Shown here: piece by piece, positions 6,510 through 14,200 of the stretch
How positions within the stretch are numbered: position 1 is the stretch's first letter
How the letters are laid out: every line of letters begins with the position of its first letter
DNA from: JBHELT01 sp046262935
GTDB lineage: Bacteria; Actinomycetota; CADDZG01; JAHWKV01
Direction of reading: 5' to 3'
DNA length: 14,541 bases
Assembly (NCBI GenBank): GCA_046262935.1
Contig: JBHELT010000073.1
Span: 1 to 14,541, forward strand
The notes under the pieces: model-generated
Databases searched by the model: none
Told to the model about the DNA's origin: nothing
The model's input: the letters and a program-made list of their open reading frames with translations, nothing else
Position numbers and translations under genes: made by a program

Positions 6510-7212
6510 GGCGTCGAAACTCAACGTCTCATATGGGGGCGTTCACATCTTGAAGGACGTCGAGTTCGAAGTTAACCCCGGTGAAGTCGTGACCATCATC
6601 GGGGCCAATGGAGCCGGTAAAACGACGACACTAAAGACCCTCACGAATGTATCGGAGTTGTTGAAAGAGGTGACTGGCGAGGTCGAGTTCGAGGGGCAAC
6701 GCATCGAGAAGATGCCAGCCCACAAGATCGCGCGCCTCGGCATCGCCCATGTACCTGAAGGTCGTAAGGTGTTTCCGAACCAGACCGTCGAAGATAACCT
6801 CGTGCTCGGCGCTTTCAGCCGCAAAGACGACAAGATCCAAGCCGACATCAAGGAGCAGTACGAACGTTTCCCACGCCTCGGAGAACGCAGATCTCAAAAA
6901 GCCGGGTTGATGTCGGGTGGCGAACAGCAGATGCTGGCCATCGCCAGGGCTCTGATGAGCAGACCCAAGTACATCTTGTTCGACGAGCCTTCTATGGGGC
7001 TCGCTCCGCTGATCGTGGCCCAGGTCTTCGAGATCATCAAGCAACTCAAAGGCGAGGGCAAAACCATCCTTCTGGTCGAGCAGATGGCCTTTCAGGCCTT
7101 GGGCATCGCCGACCGGGCCTATGTGCTCGAAACAGGCTCGATCATCAAAGAGGGGACCGGCATGCAACTCCTCGACGACCCGGCGGTCAAAGAGGCCTAC
7201 CTGGGAGCTTAA
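6502..7212 (+). CDS. livF: ABC transporter ATPase LivF, 236 aa
   Basis: Second ATPase of the importer, expected to pair with the LivG domain at the inner face of the membrane. Walker A is GANGAGKTT near residue 33, the signature is LMSGGEQQMLAIARAL, Walker B is YILFDEPSMGLAP, and the switch residue is Q in LLVEQ, normal for LivF in place of H. The PEGRKVFP stretch is typical of LivF. The ATG at 6502 is preferred over 6487 because GGAG (6491-6494) lies seven bases upstream and the protein then begins MLKASKLNVSYGG, matching family length. It overlaps the previous gene by eight bases. Last gene of the operon; no substrate-binding protein gene follows. Confidence 0.93.
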   Translation: MLKASKLNVSYGGVHILKDVEFEVNPGEVVTIIGANGAGKTTTLKTLTNVSELLKEVTGEVEFEGQRIEKMPAHKIARLGIAHVPEGRKVFPNQTVEDNLVLGAFSRKDDKIQADIKEQYERFPRLGERRSQKAGLMSGGEQQMLAIARALMSRPKYILFDEPSMGLAPLIVAQVFEIIKQLKGEGKTILLVEQMAFQALGIADRAYVLETGSIIKEGTGMQLLDDPAVKEAYLGA

Positions 7213-7222
7213 AAGCTGCCGA

Positions 7223-7263
7223 GCCGGCTCGAACCGCCGGCCAGACCGTTCCTCTTTGTCTGG
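7223..7263 (+). terminator. Possible terminator hairpins after livF
   Basis: Two adjacent stems begin about 10 bases after the livF stop: GCCGGC (7223-7228) with GCCGGC (7236-7241) around a 7-base loop, and CCAGAC (7241-7246) with GTCTGG (7258-7263) around an 11-base loop. They share base 7241, so only one can form fully. No good T-run follows, so efficiency is doubtful, although the site fits the end of the transporter operon. Confidence 0.35.
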
Positions 7264-7283
7264 TTAGCACGATAAGGTCTGAT

Positions 7284-7317
7284 TGTCGGAAAACAGGAAT
7301 CTGTCGACTTTTGTCGA
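7284..7317. promoter_or_regulatory. TGTCG repeats with a TCGAC-N4-GTCGA dyad upstream of the sigma-factor gene
   Basis: TGTCG occurs at 7284, 7302 and 7312, the last two exactly 10 bases apart. Within this, TCGAC (7304-7308) and GTCGA (7313-7317) form a perfect inverted repeat around TTTT. It lies 67 bases before the sigma-factor start, a suitable place for an operator or an autoregulated promoter. No protein can be assigned. It resembles an actinobacterial LexA box only in its 5-4-5 layout and lacks the GTTC half-site. Confidence 0.35.
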
Positions 7318-7383
7318 AGAATGAATGGTACGCTGGGACTAGTCCACGTTACGTAGTTACCCGAGCACGCAAAGGGGTTGACG

Positions 7384-8754
7384 GTGGCAGTAGCTGAACG
7401 GATCTTGCACTTGCGGCCTTTGGCGGACCTTAGATCTGACCGCGCACTCGTCAAAGCAGCCCAGTCAGGCAAGGCAGATGCAGCCTCGGCCCTTATAGAA
7501 CGTCACTACCGTCGTGTACACACTTTCATCTCCTACCTCACCCGCCCCGCAGTTGCCGACGACCTGACCCAAGAAGTATTCACGCGGGCACTGGGCGCAC
7601 TCGGGCGCTTCAACGGCCAATATCAATTCGAGCCTTGGTTGCTTCGTATCGCACGCAACTTGGTGATAGACGAGTCACGTCGCGATCTTCACCGTCCAAC
7701 CCCCACCGACCCGGTCGATCTGATCGAACTCGAAGATGTGCCTGTCGGCGAAGACCGGGTGTGGGAGAAGATGTCGCAGCATCTAGCGGGCTCTTTGGTT
7801 CGGAGCGCTCTTGCACAACTGCCTCTTCGACAAAGGACCGTGCTGGTTCTTCGCGAGATCGAAGGGATGTCTTATTCAGAGATCGCCGAGATCGTAGGAA
7901 CGAACATGAGAGGTGTCGAAGCAACGCTTCGTCGAGCAAGACAGCATTTCCGGTTGGCCGCCGCCGAAGGCGAATCGTTCGACACTTTGCGATCAACCTG
8001 TAAGCGGACGCTTCGGATGGTGGCCTGTGAGTCATCCGAACCCGAGGTTGGCAGACACCTTGACTCTTGTAAAGAGTGCCGGATGCGCGCTAACGAGATC
8101 AGATCTTCAGACAAACTATTCGGAGCGCTTGCACCGCTTGCACTTACCAAGTTGTCGTGGATCTCAAAAGCGCTGACTAGCCTTCAAACCAAACCGGTGC
8201 AGCGTAAAGGCCTGCTCCAAACCCTTCGAGGTACCCAACACCTTGGTCTGGTCTCACCACTTGCACACATAATCGAAACAACGATCTCAGTGGCCGTCGC
8301 CGGTGTCGTTTCGATCTCGACGGTCGCGGGACAAACCGCCCGGGTAGCGATCGCGGCTTCCGATGCACCTCCCGCCTTCACAGCGCAAACCTTTCAGGCG
8401 ATCGCAAACTCGAGCGATGGCGATGGGGCTCACCGATCCGCCCGAACTCTCGCCCCAGCCCCTTCATCCCAACGCACGATCGACGCGAACCGTGCTGAAC
8501 CACATGGAAGCGGCACTTTTCTCGATTCGGTCCTCGCGATCAACCCGATCGATGTCGCATCGGTTGGCAATCTTGTGAGTTCAGCGACTTCAGGTCTACA
8601 GGATGTCCTTGAACTGCCAGGCCGCTCTACCACCTCTGTGGTTCGCCTGCCGGCGAGAGTCCCGGTGTCGCCGAGACTGCCTGCACCAGACGTTGCGAGT
8701 CCGGCGCCGGCCCTTGCCCTGCCGCGCAAAAAGACCAGTAAAGGTTCTGCTTAG
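7384..8754 (+). CDS. ECF-like sigma factor with fused zinc motif, membrane segment and long tail, 456 aa
   Basis: Probable sigma70-family regulator of transcription. Region 2 lies at about 38-100 (RPAVADDLTQEVFTRAL, then FEPWLLRIARNLVIDESR), and region 4 at about 138-190 (LPLRQRTVLVLREIEGMSYSEIA, helix-turn-helix). After it comes a zinc-type motif, C215, then H225-x3-C229-x2-C232, as in zinc-binding anti-sigma domains. A hydrophobic stretch (about 296-316) follows, then roughly 135 residues rich in Ala, Pro and Ser, expected outside the membrane. Sigma and anti-sigma functions may thus be in one chain tethered to the membrane. The GTG at 7384 is chosen because AAAGGGG (7371-7377) is correctly spaced from it; TTG at 7378 directly abuts that site. 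The target promoters are unknown. Confidence 0.82.
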   Translation: MAVAERILHLRPLADLRSDRALVKAAQSGKADAASALIERHYRRVHTFISYLTRPAVADDLTQEVFTRALGALGRFNGQYQFEPWLLRIARNLVIDESRRDLHRPTPTDPVDLIELEDVPVGEDRVWEKMSQHLAGSLVRSALAQLPLRQRTVLVLREIEGMSYSEIAEIVGTNMRGVEATLRRARQHFRLAAAEGESFDTLRSTCKRTLRMVACESSEPEVGRHLDSCKECRMRANEIRSSDKLFGALAPLALTKLSWISKALTSLQTKPVQRKGLLQTLRGTQHLGLVSPLAHIIETTISVAVAGVVSISTVAGQTARVAIAASDAPPAFTAQTFQAIANSSDGDGAHRSARTLAPAPSSQRTIDANRAEPHGSGTFLDSVLAINPIDVASVGNLVSSATSGLQDVLELPGRSTTSVVRLPARVPVSPRLPAPDVASPAPALALPRKKTSKGSA

Positions 8755-8781
8755 TTTCATACAGTGGGTTTCCGGGAAGCG

Positions 8782-8799
8782 CAACGTTTTAAAACGTTG
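8782..8799. promoter_or_regulatory. 18-bp perfect palindrome before the HD-GYP gene
   Basis: CAACGTTTTAAAACGTTG is perfectly self-complementary with no spacer. It lies between the sigma-factor stop (8754) and the HD-GYP start (8808), and its last base begins the GAGG ribosome site (8799-8802). It could be a dimeric repressor operator or, in RNA, a hairpin that hides the ribosome site. Nothing in the sequence decides between these. Confidence 0.55.
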
Positions 8800-8807
8800 A
8801 GGCGAAA

Positions 8808-9851
8808 ATGGGAAACGACAATGGTGCGGGGCCAGTAGACCGGGTCAGGATCTTGATCCAAGATCCCCACACCCTAGTGCGCGACTGTCTGCGCATGGTC
8901 ATCGAGCAGATGGATGGGGCCAAAGTTGTTTCCGAGGCTGCCTCACCCGAAAACGCGATCTCCATGGCCCATGAGATCCTGCCCGATATTGCCTTCATCG
9001 ATCTTTCCGATTTCGAACGCTCGATCTTCGCGATCAGATCCATCACCCGATCGCACCCAGAGATCAAAGTCATCGCCTTGGCTGAGGATTCGACGGTAGA
9101 GATGGTTGAGGCTTCGATGAGGGCCGGAGCAACGGCGTTCACCTTGAAATCGGATTCGGTTGATGAACTGTATCGGGCGTTCCAGGGGGTCCGGCTGGGA
9201 CAAGCCTCCGTAGCCCGCGATGTTGCCGAGCCTCTGCTCAAAAACTATCTGCAATACCTGCGCGACAACCGCAAACAGAATGAGGCGATCATCGAAACAC
9301 TGGCGTCGGCTGTGGAAGCGAAGGATCGCTACACGGGTGGTCATGCCAAACGCGTTACCAAACTGGCAGCGAAGATCGCCGCTCGCGTAGATCCTGAACT
9401 TCAAGACAACGAGTTACTGCGCTATGGGTTCATCCTTCATGACATCGGCAAGATCGGGGTGCCTGAGGAGATCCTTAGAAAGACAAGTTCACTCAACGAA
9501 GATGAGTGGTCGATCATGAGGACGCACCCGATCATGGGGGTGCAGATCATCTCACCATTGGATCTGGGGCCCCCAGTCGAAGATATCGTTCGACATCACC
9601 ATGAACGCTGGGATAGTAAGGGATATCCGAACGGCCTGGAAGGCACAGACATCCCAACCGGCGCTCGCATCTTCTCCGTAGCAGATACCTTCGATGCTAT
9701 GACGACCGACAGACCATACCGACAGGGACTTCCAGTTGACTTCGCTGTGACAGAGATCGCGCGTATGGCCGGCTCTCAATTCGATCCTTTAGTCGTTCAG
9801 GGTTTCATCGATCTGGTCGAGAGCGAACCGGTTAACTCAAGCAGCGACTGA
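8808..9851 (+). CDS. Receiver/HD-GYP protein, probable cyclic-di-GMP phosphodiesterase, 347 aa
   Basis: A response-regulator receiver domain (about 13-130) is joined to an HD-GYP hydrolase domain (about 160-345) expected to break down cyclic di-GMP. HD-GYP metal and catalytic residues are visible: H179 (GGHAKRV), H211-D212 (LHDIGKIGVP), H240 (MRTHPIMG), H263-H264 (RHHHERWDSKGYP, containing the GYP signature) and D293 (VADTFDAMTTDRPYR). The receiver keeps phospho-acceptor candidate D65 and K114 (FTLK). One acidic-pocket position is Q18 before D19, and the usual Thr/Ser is A92, so it may be weakly or not phosphorylated. GAGG lies about five bases before the ATG. No histidine kinase is in the window. 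The 3' end overlaps the convergent sortase gene by 15 bases. Confidence 0.9.
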   Translation: MGNDNGAGPVDRVRILIQDPHTLVRDCLRMVIEQMDGAKVVSEAASPENAISMAHEILPDIAFIDLSDFERSIFAIRSITRSHPEIKVIALAEDSTVEMVEASMRAGATAFTLKSDSVDELYRAFQGVRLGQASVARDVAEPLLKNYLQYLRDNRKQNEAIIETLASAVEAKDRYTGGHAKRVTKLAAKIAARVDPELQDNELLRYGFILHDIGKIGVPEEILRKTSSLNEDEWSIMRTHPIMGVQIISPLDLGPPVEDIVRHHHERWDSKGYPNGLEGTDIPTGARIFSVADTFDAMTTDRPYRQGLPVDFAVTEIARMAGSQFDPLVVQGFIDLVESEPVNSSSD

Positions 9852-10517
9852 CTCAGCGCGCACTATCAATCGCTTCGCCGCACTCCCCTTGGGGTGACAC
9901 GTCGTGAGTGTCAACGCGCCCGATGGTGTTGGACCGATGACGCTTCCATCGTTAGGGGTCGTAACCCAACCAGCAGAACCCTGATGCGGTTTCGGTTTGC
10001 CAGGCGGCCCGGCAACCACTTTGTAGGTACAACTCTTCTCAGGAGTTATCAATCTGATCTCGTCGCCGACCGAGAGTTCGTCGATGCGGTTGAAGGGCTT
10101 GCCGTAAGTGGTTCTGTGCCCGGCGATCGCGGTGTTGCCGGCCGTGCACGGCATGGCAGTGCCCTTGTAGTGTCCAGCACCGGCTCGAAGGGCCCCCGCG
10201 TCGGTACCCTCGACGATCAATGCGTTGACTCCGATCTTCGGGATGACGATGCGCACGAGTACCTGCCCATCGAGAACGCCGCCAGCGTCGAAACGCGCCT
10301 TGAGATTGGGCGAGATGAAGTCGGCAGCGAGTTTGCCCTGCTGGTTGGACGAGTAGATGTTCGTTATGACCGGATACGAGAGCATCCCAGCCCCGACCAA
10401 CGCGAGGATCACCGAGATGGCGCTGAGAGCTCGGCGCCACCGAGGTCGCGAACGGGCGCGGATGCCAAGCGTGCCGATAAGGAACCCTGCGGCGTCATCG
10501 ATCCTGGTTGCTGACAT
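9837..10517 (-). CDS. Sortase, class E-like, 226 aa
   Basis: Membrane-bound cysteine transpeptidase that cuts LPxTG-like signals and joins surface proteins to the cell wall. An N-terminal basic stretch (RSRPRWRR, 22-29) precedes one signal-anchor helix (about 30-52). The sortase fold follows with IPKIGVNALIVEG (92-104), catalytic H134 (IAGHRTTYGKPF), C207 (LTLTTCHP) and R216 (AAKRLIV). The TLTTC form and overall length suit the class E group of actinobacteria. It is the third gene of the minus-strand operon after the DUF11 proteins, so the LPITG-bearing protein is its probable substrate. The ATG at 10517 has only a weak ribosome site. The 3' end overlaps the HD-GYP gene tail to tail. Confidence 0.92.
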   Translation of the reverse strand: MSATRIDDAAGFLIGTLGIRARSRPRWRRALSAISVILALVGAGMLSYPVITNIYSSNQQGKLAADFISPNLKARFDAGGVLDGQVLVRIVIPKIGVNALIVEGTDAGALRAGAGHYKGTAMPCTAGNTAIAGHRTTYGKPFNRIDELSVGDEIRLITPEKSCTYKVVAGPPGKPKPHQGSAGWVTTPNDGSVIGPTPSGALTLTTCHPKGSAAKRLIVRAESVAA

Positions 10518-10572
10518 CTCGCTAGTTGTATCGGTAGTTTGGAGTGAAAGGCTCAGTGCTCAAGGCCAGATT

Positions 10573-11223
10573 TCATGCGACCGTTGCCGATGAGACGCTG
10601 GTGGTCGCGGGTGCCTCTGAGGATGTCATGACCGCCTTGTTGGTGATCTGACCTTTCAAGTGTGTTGTCACCTGGAAAGAAACCTTGCCGTTGGCGCCGG
10701 GGGCAAGGGTCCCCAGATCGAAGACCATCTGGGAGCCATCGAACGATGATGAAACCCCACCTACCGCAGACCCTGCCCTGAAAACCGTTCCGGCCGGGAT
10801 CTTGTCGGTGATCCGCACGTTGGTCAATTGAACGCCTTGGTCGTTGTTGTACTCGATGGTGAACGTAACCACCGAAGGTGCATCAGGGGCCGCTGGGACG
10901 AATCTTGGACTAAGGCTTGGCGTCGGCGTCGGCTTCTTGGCGATGATTGGAGTTGTGTTCGTCGACGGAGTCAGCAGTTTGCCGCCGGTCAGCGGAGGCA
11001 GCGCTCCGATGTTTCGAGGAGGTTGAGCATTGGTGATGTTCTCGAGTCCCCTCTTCAACTTGAGGATCGGCCCGGCCCCCGGCGCGTTCTGCAGCGCCTG
11101 TCCACCCACGAACAGGACCGCTGCATACCCGAGAGCGACAACCGCGATGATGAAAACCATCACCCAACCCGTGCGGCGCTTTCCTTCTTGGAGCTCTTCT
11201 TCTAGATCTTGGTTATCGGCCAT
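10573..11223 (-). CDS. Membrane-anchored single-DUF11 protein, 216 aa
   Basis: Small companion of the large DUF11 protein. A charged cytoplasmic start (MADNQDLEEELQEGKRR) is followed by one membrane helix (about 19-41), a Pro/Thr-rich linker (about 69-110), and one DUF11 (CARDB-like beta-sandwich) domain at about 113-216 with TFTIEYNNDQGVQLTNVRITD and a C-terminal end near NKAVMTSSEAP. It has no LPxTG, so it is held by its N-terminal helix with the DUF11 domain outside. The ATG at 11223 has AAGGA five bases upstream; a GTG at 11238 is in frame but lacks this. The start overlaps the end of the upstream DUF11 gene by 11 bases, so the two are probably coupled. Function unknown, perhaps a docking partner. 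Confidence 0.82.
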   Translation of the reverse strand: MADNQDLEEELQEGKRRTGWVMVFIIAVVALGYAAVLFVGGQALQNAPGAGPILKLKRGLENITNAQPPRNIGALPPLTGGKLLTPSTNTTPIIAKKPTPTPSLSPRFVPAAPDAPSVVTFTIEYNNDQGVQLTNVRITDKIPAGTVFRAGSAVGGVSSSFDGSQMVFDLGTLAPGANGKVSFQVTTHLKGQITNKAVMTSSEAPATTSVSSATVA

Positions 11224-14200
11224 CTTGTTCCTTCTCACCTGGGGTGTGCGCCTCTTCGCTGATCTTGTTGTCGGTCGAATCCTTATGGGACGAAATCCTC
11301 GATAGCTCGGGAGTGAGCTTGAGCGTCAAGGCCTTGCCCAATCCGACGGCAGAAAGCGCCAGCAGTATCAAGAGGATGTACTCGACACCCGTGATGGGCA
11401 ACACGCCAACACCCAAAGCTCTGCCTAGAACCTCATTGAAGACCGTCACGAAGAGCACTGTTCCGCTGGCGCCTTGGACCAGGATCGATTGTTGAAGCGA
11501 CGGACCTGAGGTCGGCTTGAAAACAACCAGCCTGAAGAAGTCAACGCTCGAGGATGTGCACAAGGAGCATGTCAGCGTGGCCCTGTTCTCCAGAAGCGCT
11601 CCGGCCTTTGCTGTGGTATCGACCGTCATCGCCAAAGTAACCACGCGTGAAGACTTCGCCGGCAGGGTGCCGAGGCTCAGGCCAGCGCCGAACAATGCTG
11701 ACGTTCCGCCAACGTCGGCGACGGGGACCCCGTCCAGTCTGGTGGAGCCGGCAACATAGTTGAGGTACTGGGGGGCGGTATCGAAAAGGACGGCAGACAA
11801 AGCTGATCCGTTGCCGTTATTGGTCGCGATCAATGTGTAGGTGATCTGCTGGAATGCCTTGACCTGTGAGTCTTGTGCGCGGTCGGCCGACTTCGTCACA
11901 AGCAAGTCGGGAGGCTGCAAGGTGTGGATCGTCTGATTGCTCACGATGGCCGATGTCAGTTGGTCTGCGATCGAAGATGCGCGATTTTTGACCTGTTGGG
12001 TTGTTGACGAAGAACCGGGAACGGCGGTGAAGGAGACGGTTCCCGTTGCGCCAGGACCAACGGTTCCCACGTTCCAGGTGATGACCCTGGTGATGGGGTC
12101 GAATGTGCCGCCGTTGCCCACTGAAACAGAACCGAGCGAGGTGTCAACCGTGTCGGTGACGACGAACCCTGTCGCGGCCGCCGACCCCGAGTTCATAAAA
12201 GTGACGGTGAAGATGAGCGTCTGTCCCGGCGAGACATTACTACCCGATGCGGGCACGGCCGACTTGGTGATGGAAAGGGTTGGCGCTGACACCGTTGTGG
12301 TTGTGGTTGAGGAGTTGTTCGAAGAGATGTTGTCGTTAGGAGCGGTCGCGTTGACGGATGCGGTATTCGATATGACGGTGCCATCGCTCACGCCTGTGTC
12401 TACCCGCACCACGACTGTATAACTGACCGATTGGCCGGCCCCCAAGCTGGACGCGGTGCATGTGACCGAACCCGACGCGAAGGCACAGTCCGGCGATGTC
12501 GCCGACACGAATGTGGTGTTGGCGGGGATGGCATCGGTAACCGAGAAGCCTTGGTTGTCGGAGGGGCCAAGATTGGTCACAACGACCGTGTAGGTGATGT
12601 TCCCGATAACCGCTGCAGGATCTGACGAGTCGGTTTTCACGATGGAAAGATCGGCTCGCTGGGTGATGGTTGTTGTCGCAGTCGCGGTGACGGGGCCCTC
12701 GGGTTCCGATGAGTCTGCCGTGACCGTGTTGGTGACTGTACCGGCGGGAGCCGACGCATTAACCGACGCCGTGATGGTCACGGTCGCGCTTTGACCAGGC
12801 ACCAAGGTGCCAACTGCACATGTGACAGTAGTCGAACCGGAGCAGCCGGGAGATGCCGAGACCATCGACAGTCCGCTCGGCAATGCGTCTACGAGTGTCG
12901 TGTTGTCGGCGTTGGACGGACCGGCGTTAGAAACGGTCGCGGTGTATGTGACGCTTTGGCCGGCGGCTACGCTTGAGGGCGACCCGCTCTTAGTAACCGA
13001 CAACACCGCCGATTCGTTTACGTCGGTTGTGGCGGTCGCGGAGTTGTTCGTGAGGTCTGGATCGGTGGTCGATTCTGATGAGATGACCGCAGTGTTAGAG
13101 ATAACGGTTCCAGTGGCAACGTTCGGATCTACTATCACCGAGACCGTGAACGCAACGGAGGAAGAGGCCCCCAGGGAGGGGGCCGAGCAAGTGATCACTC
13201 CGCCCAACTGTGAACAGCCGGGGGCCGAAAGAAAAGTGGTGCCGCTTGGAACGGTGTCGGTGACACTGAAAGAGCCAGCATCGGATGGGCCGTTGTTAGT
13301 AATGGTCAATGTGTACGTGAGCGTGTTGCCTGCAACGACAGGGTCTGGTGAGTCGGCTTTGGTGAGTTGCAGGTCGGCACTCGTATTGACGGTAGTGGTT
13401 GTCGTGGCTTGATCGTTGGCGGGGTTGGGGTCGCTGGTCAACGTCGACGCGATGAAGGCGGTGTTGGTTATCACTGCCCCTGTGAACGATTGCGAGACCC
13501 GCGTTGCGATGAGGAATGTCTTCGATGACCCGCTAGCCAGTGGGCCCGATGAACAGGTGATGGACACTGCGGGGGGCTGGGTGCAAGAAGTGCTTGACGA
13601 TTGCAGTGTCGTGTTGGCGGGGACCGTGTCGGTCACGGTGAATCCTTGGTTGTCGCTAGGGCCGTTGTTGGTGACGGTGACCGTATAGGTGACTACGTTT
13701 CCTGCGATCACCGGGTCTGGTGAGGCGGTCTTGGTTATCGAAAGATCAGCACTAGTAGAAACCGGCAGCACCGACGAAGCCGAGTTGTTGGATGAGTTGG
13801 GGTCTGGTGTCGTTTCCGACGAGATGGTCGCGGTGTTGGTGATGCTGCCCAACGAATAGGAACTGTCGATGGTCGTCACCAAGGTATAGGTGACCGACGC
13901 TCCAACTGCCAGGCTCGATGCTGTGCATGTCACCGTCGAACCAGAGATGCACGATGAAGAAGGGCTGACTGAGAAGAATGAGGAACCAGCTGGAATGGGG
14001 TCGCTCACTTCGAAACCGGCGCTGGCGGATGGCCCCAGGTTTGTGACCACCACGGTATAGGTGACGTTCGAACCGGCAACGGTGGGGTTGGGGGAACCAG
14101 ACTTCGTTATGGCAAGGTCGCTGCTAGTCACCACGTTGGCAGTGGAGGTCGCGGTGTCGTTGCCTGGGTTGGGGTCTGGTGTCGGATTCGAAACGATCGA

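Noticed and set aside
7304..7317. LexA (SOS) box before the sigma gene
   Set aside because: The 5-4-5 dyad layout is similar, but the halves are TCGAC/GTCGA and not the actinobacterial CGAAC/GTTCG.
11937..13688. Long plus-strand open frames opposite the DUF11 gene
   Set aside because: They are shadows of the Thr/Ser/Val-rich repeats on the other strand; they break at unit boundaries and have no ribosome sites or domains.
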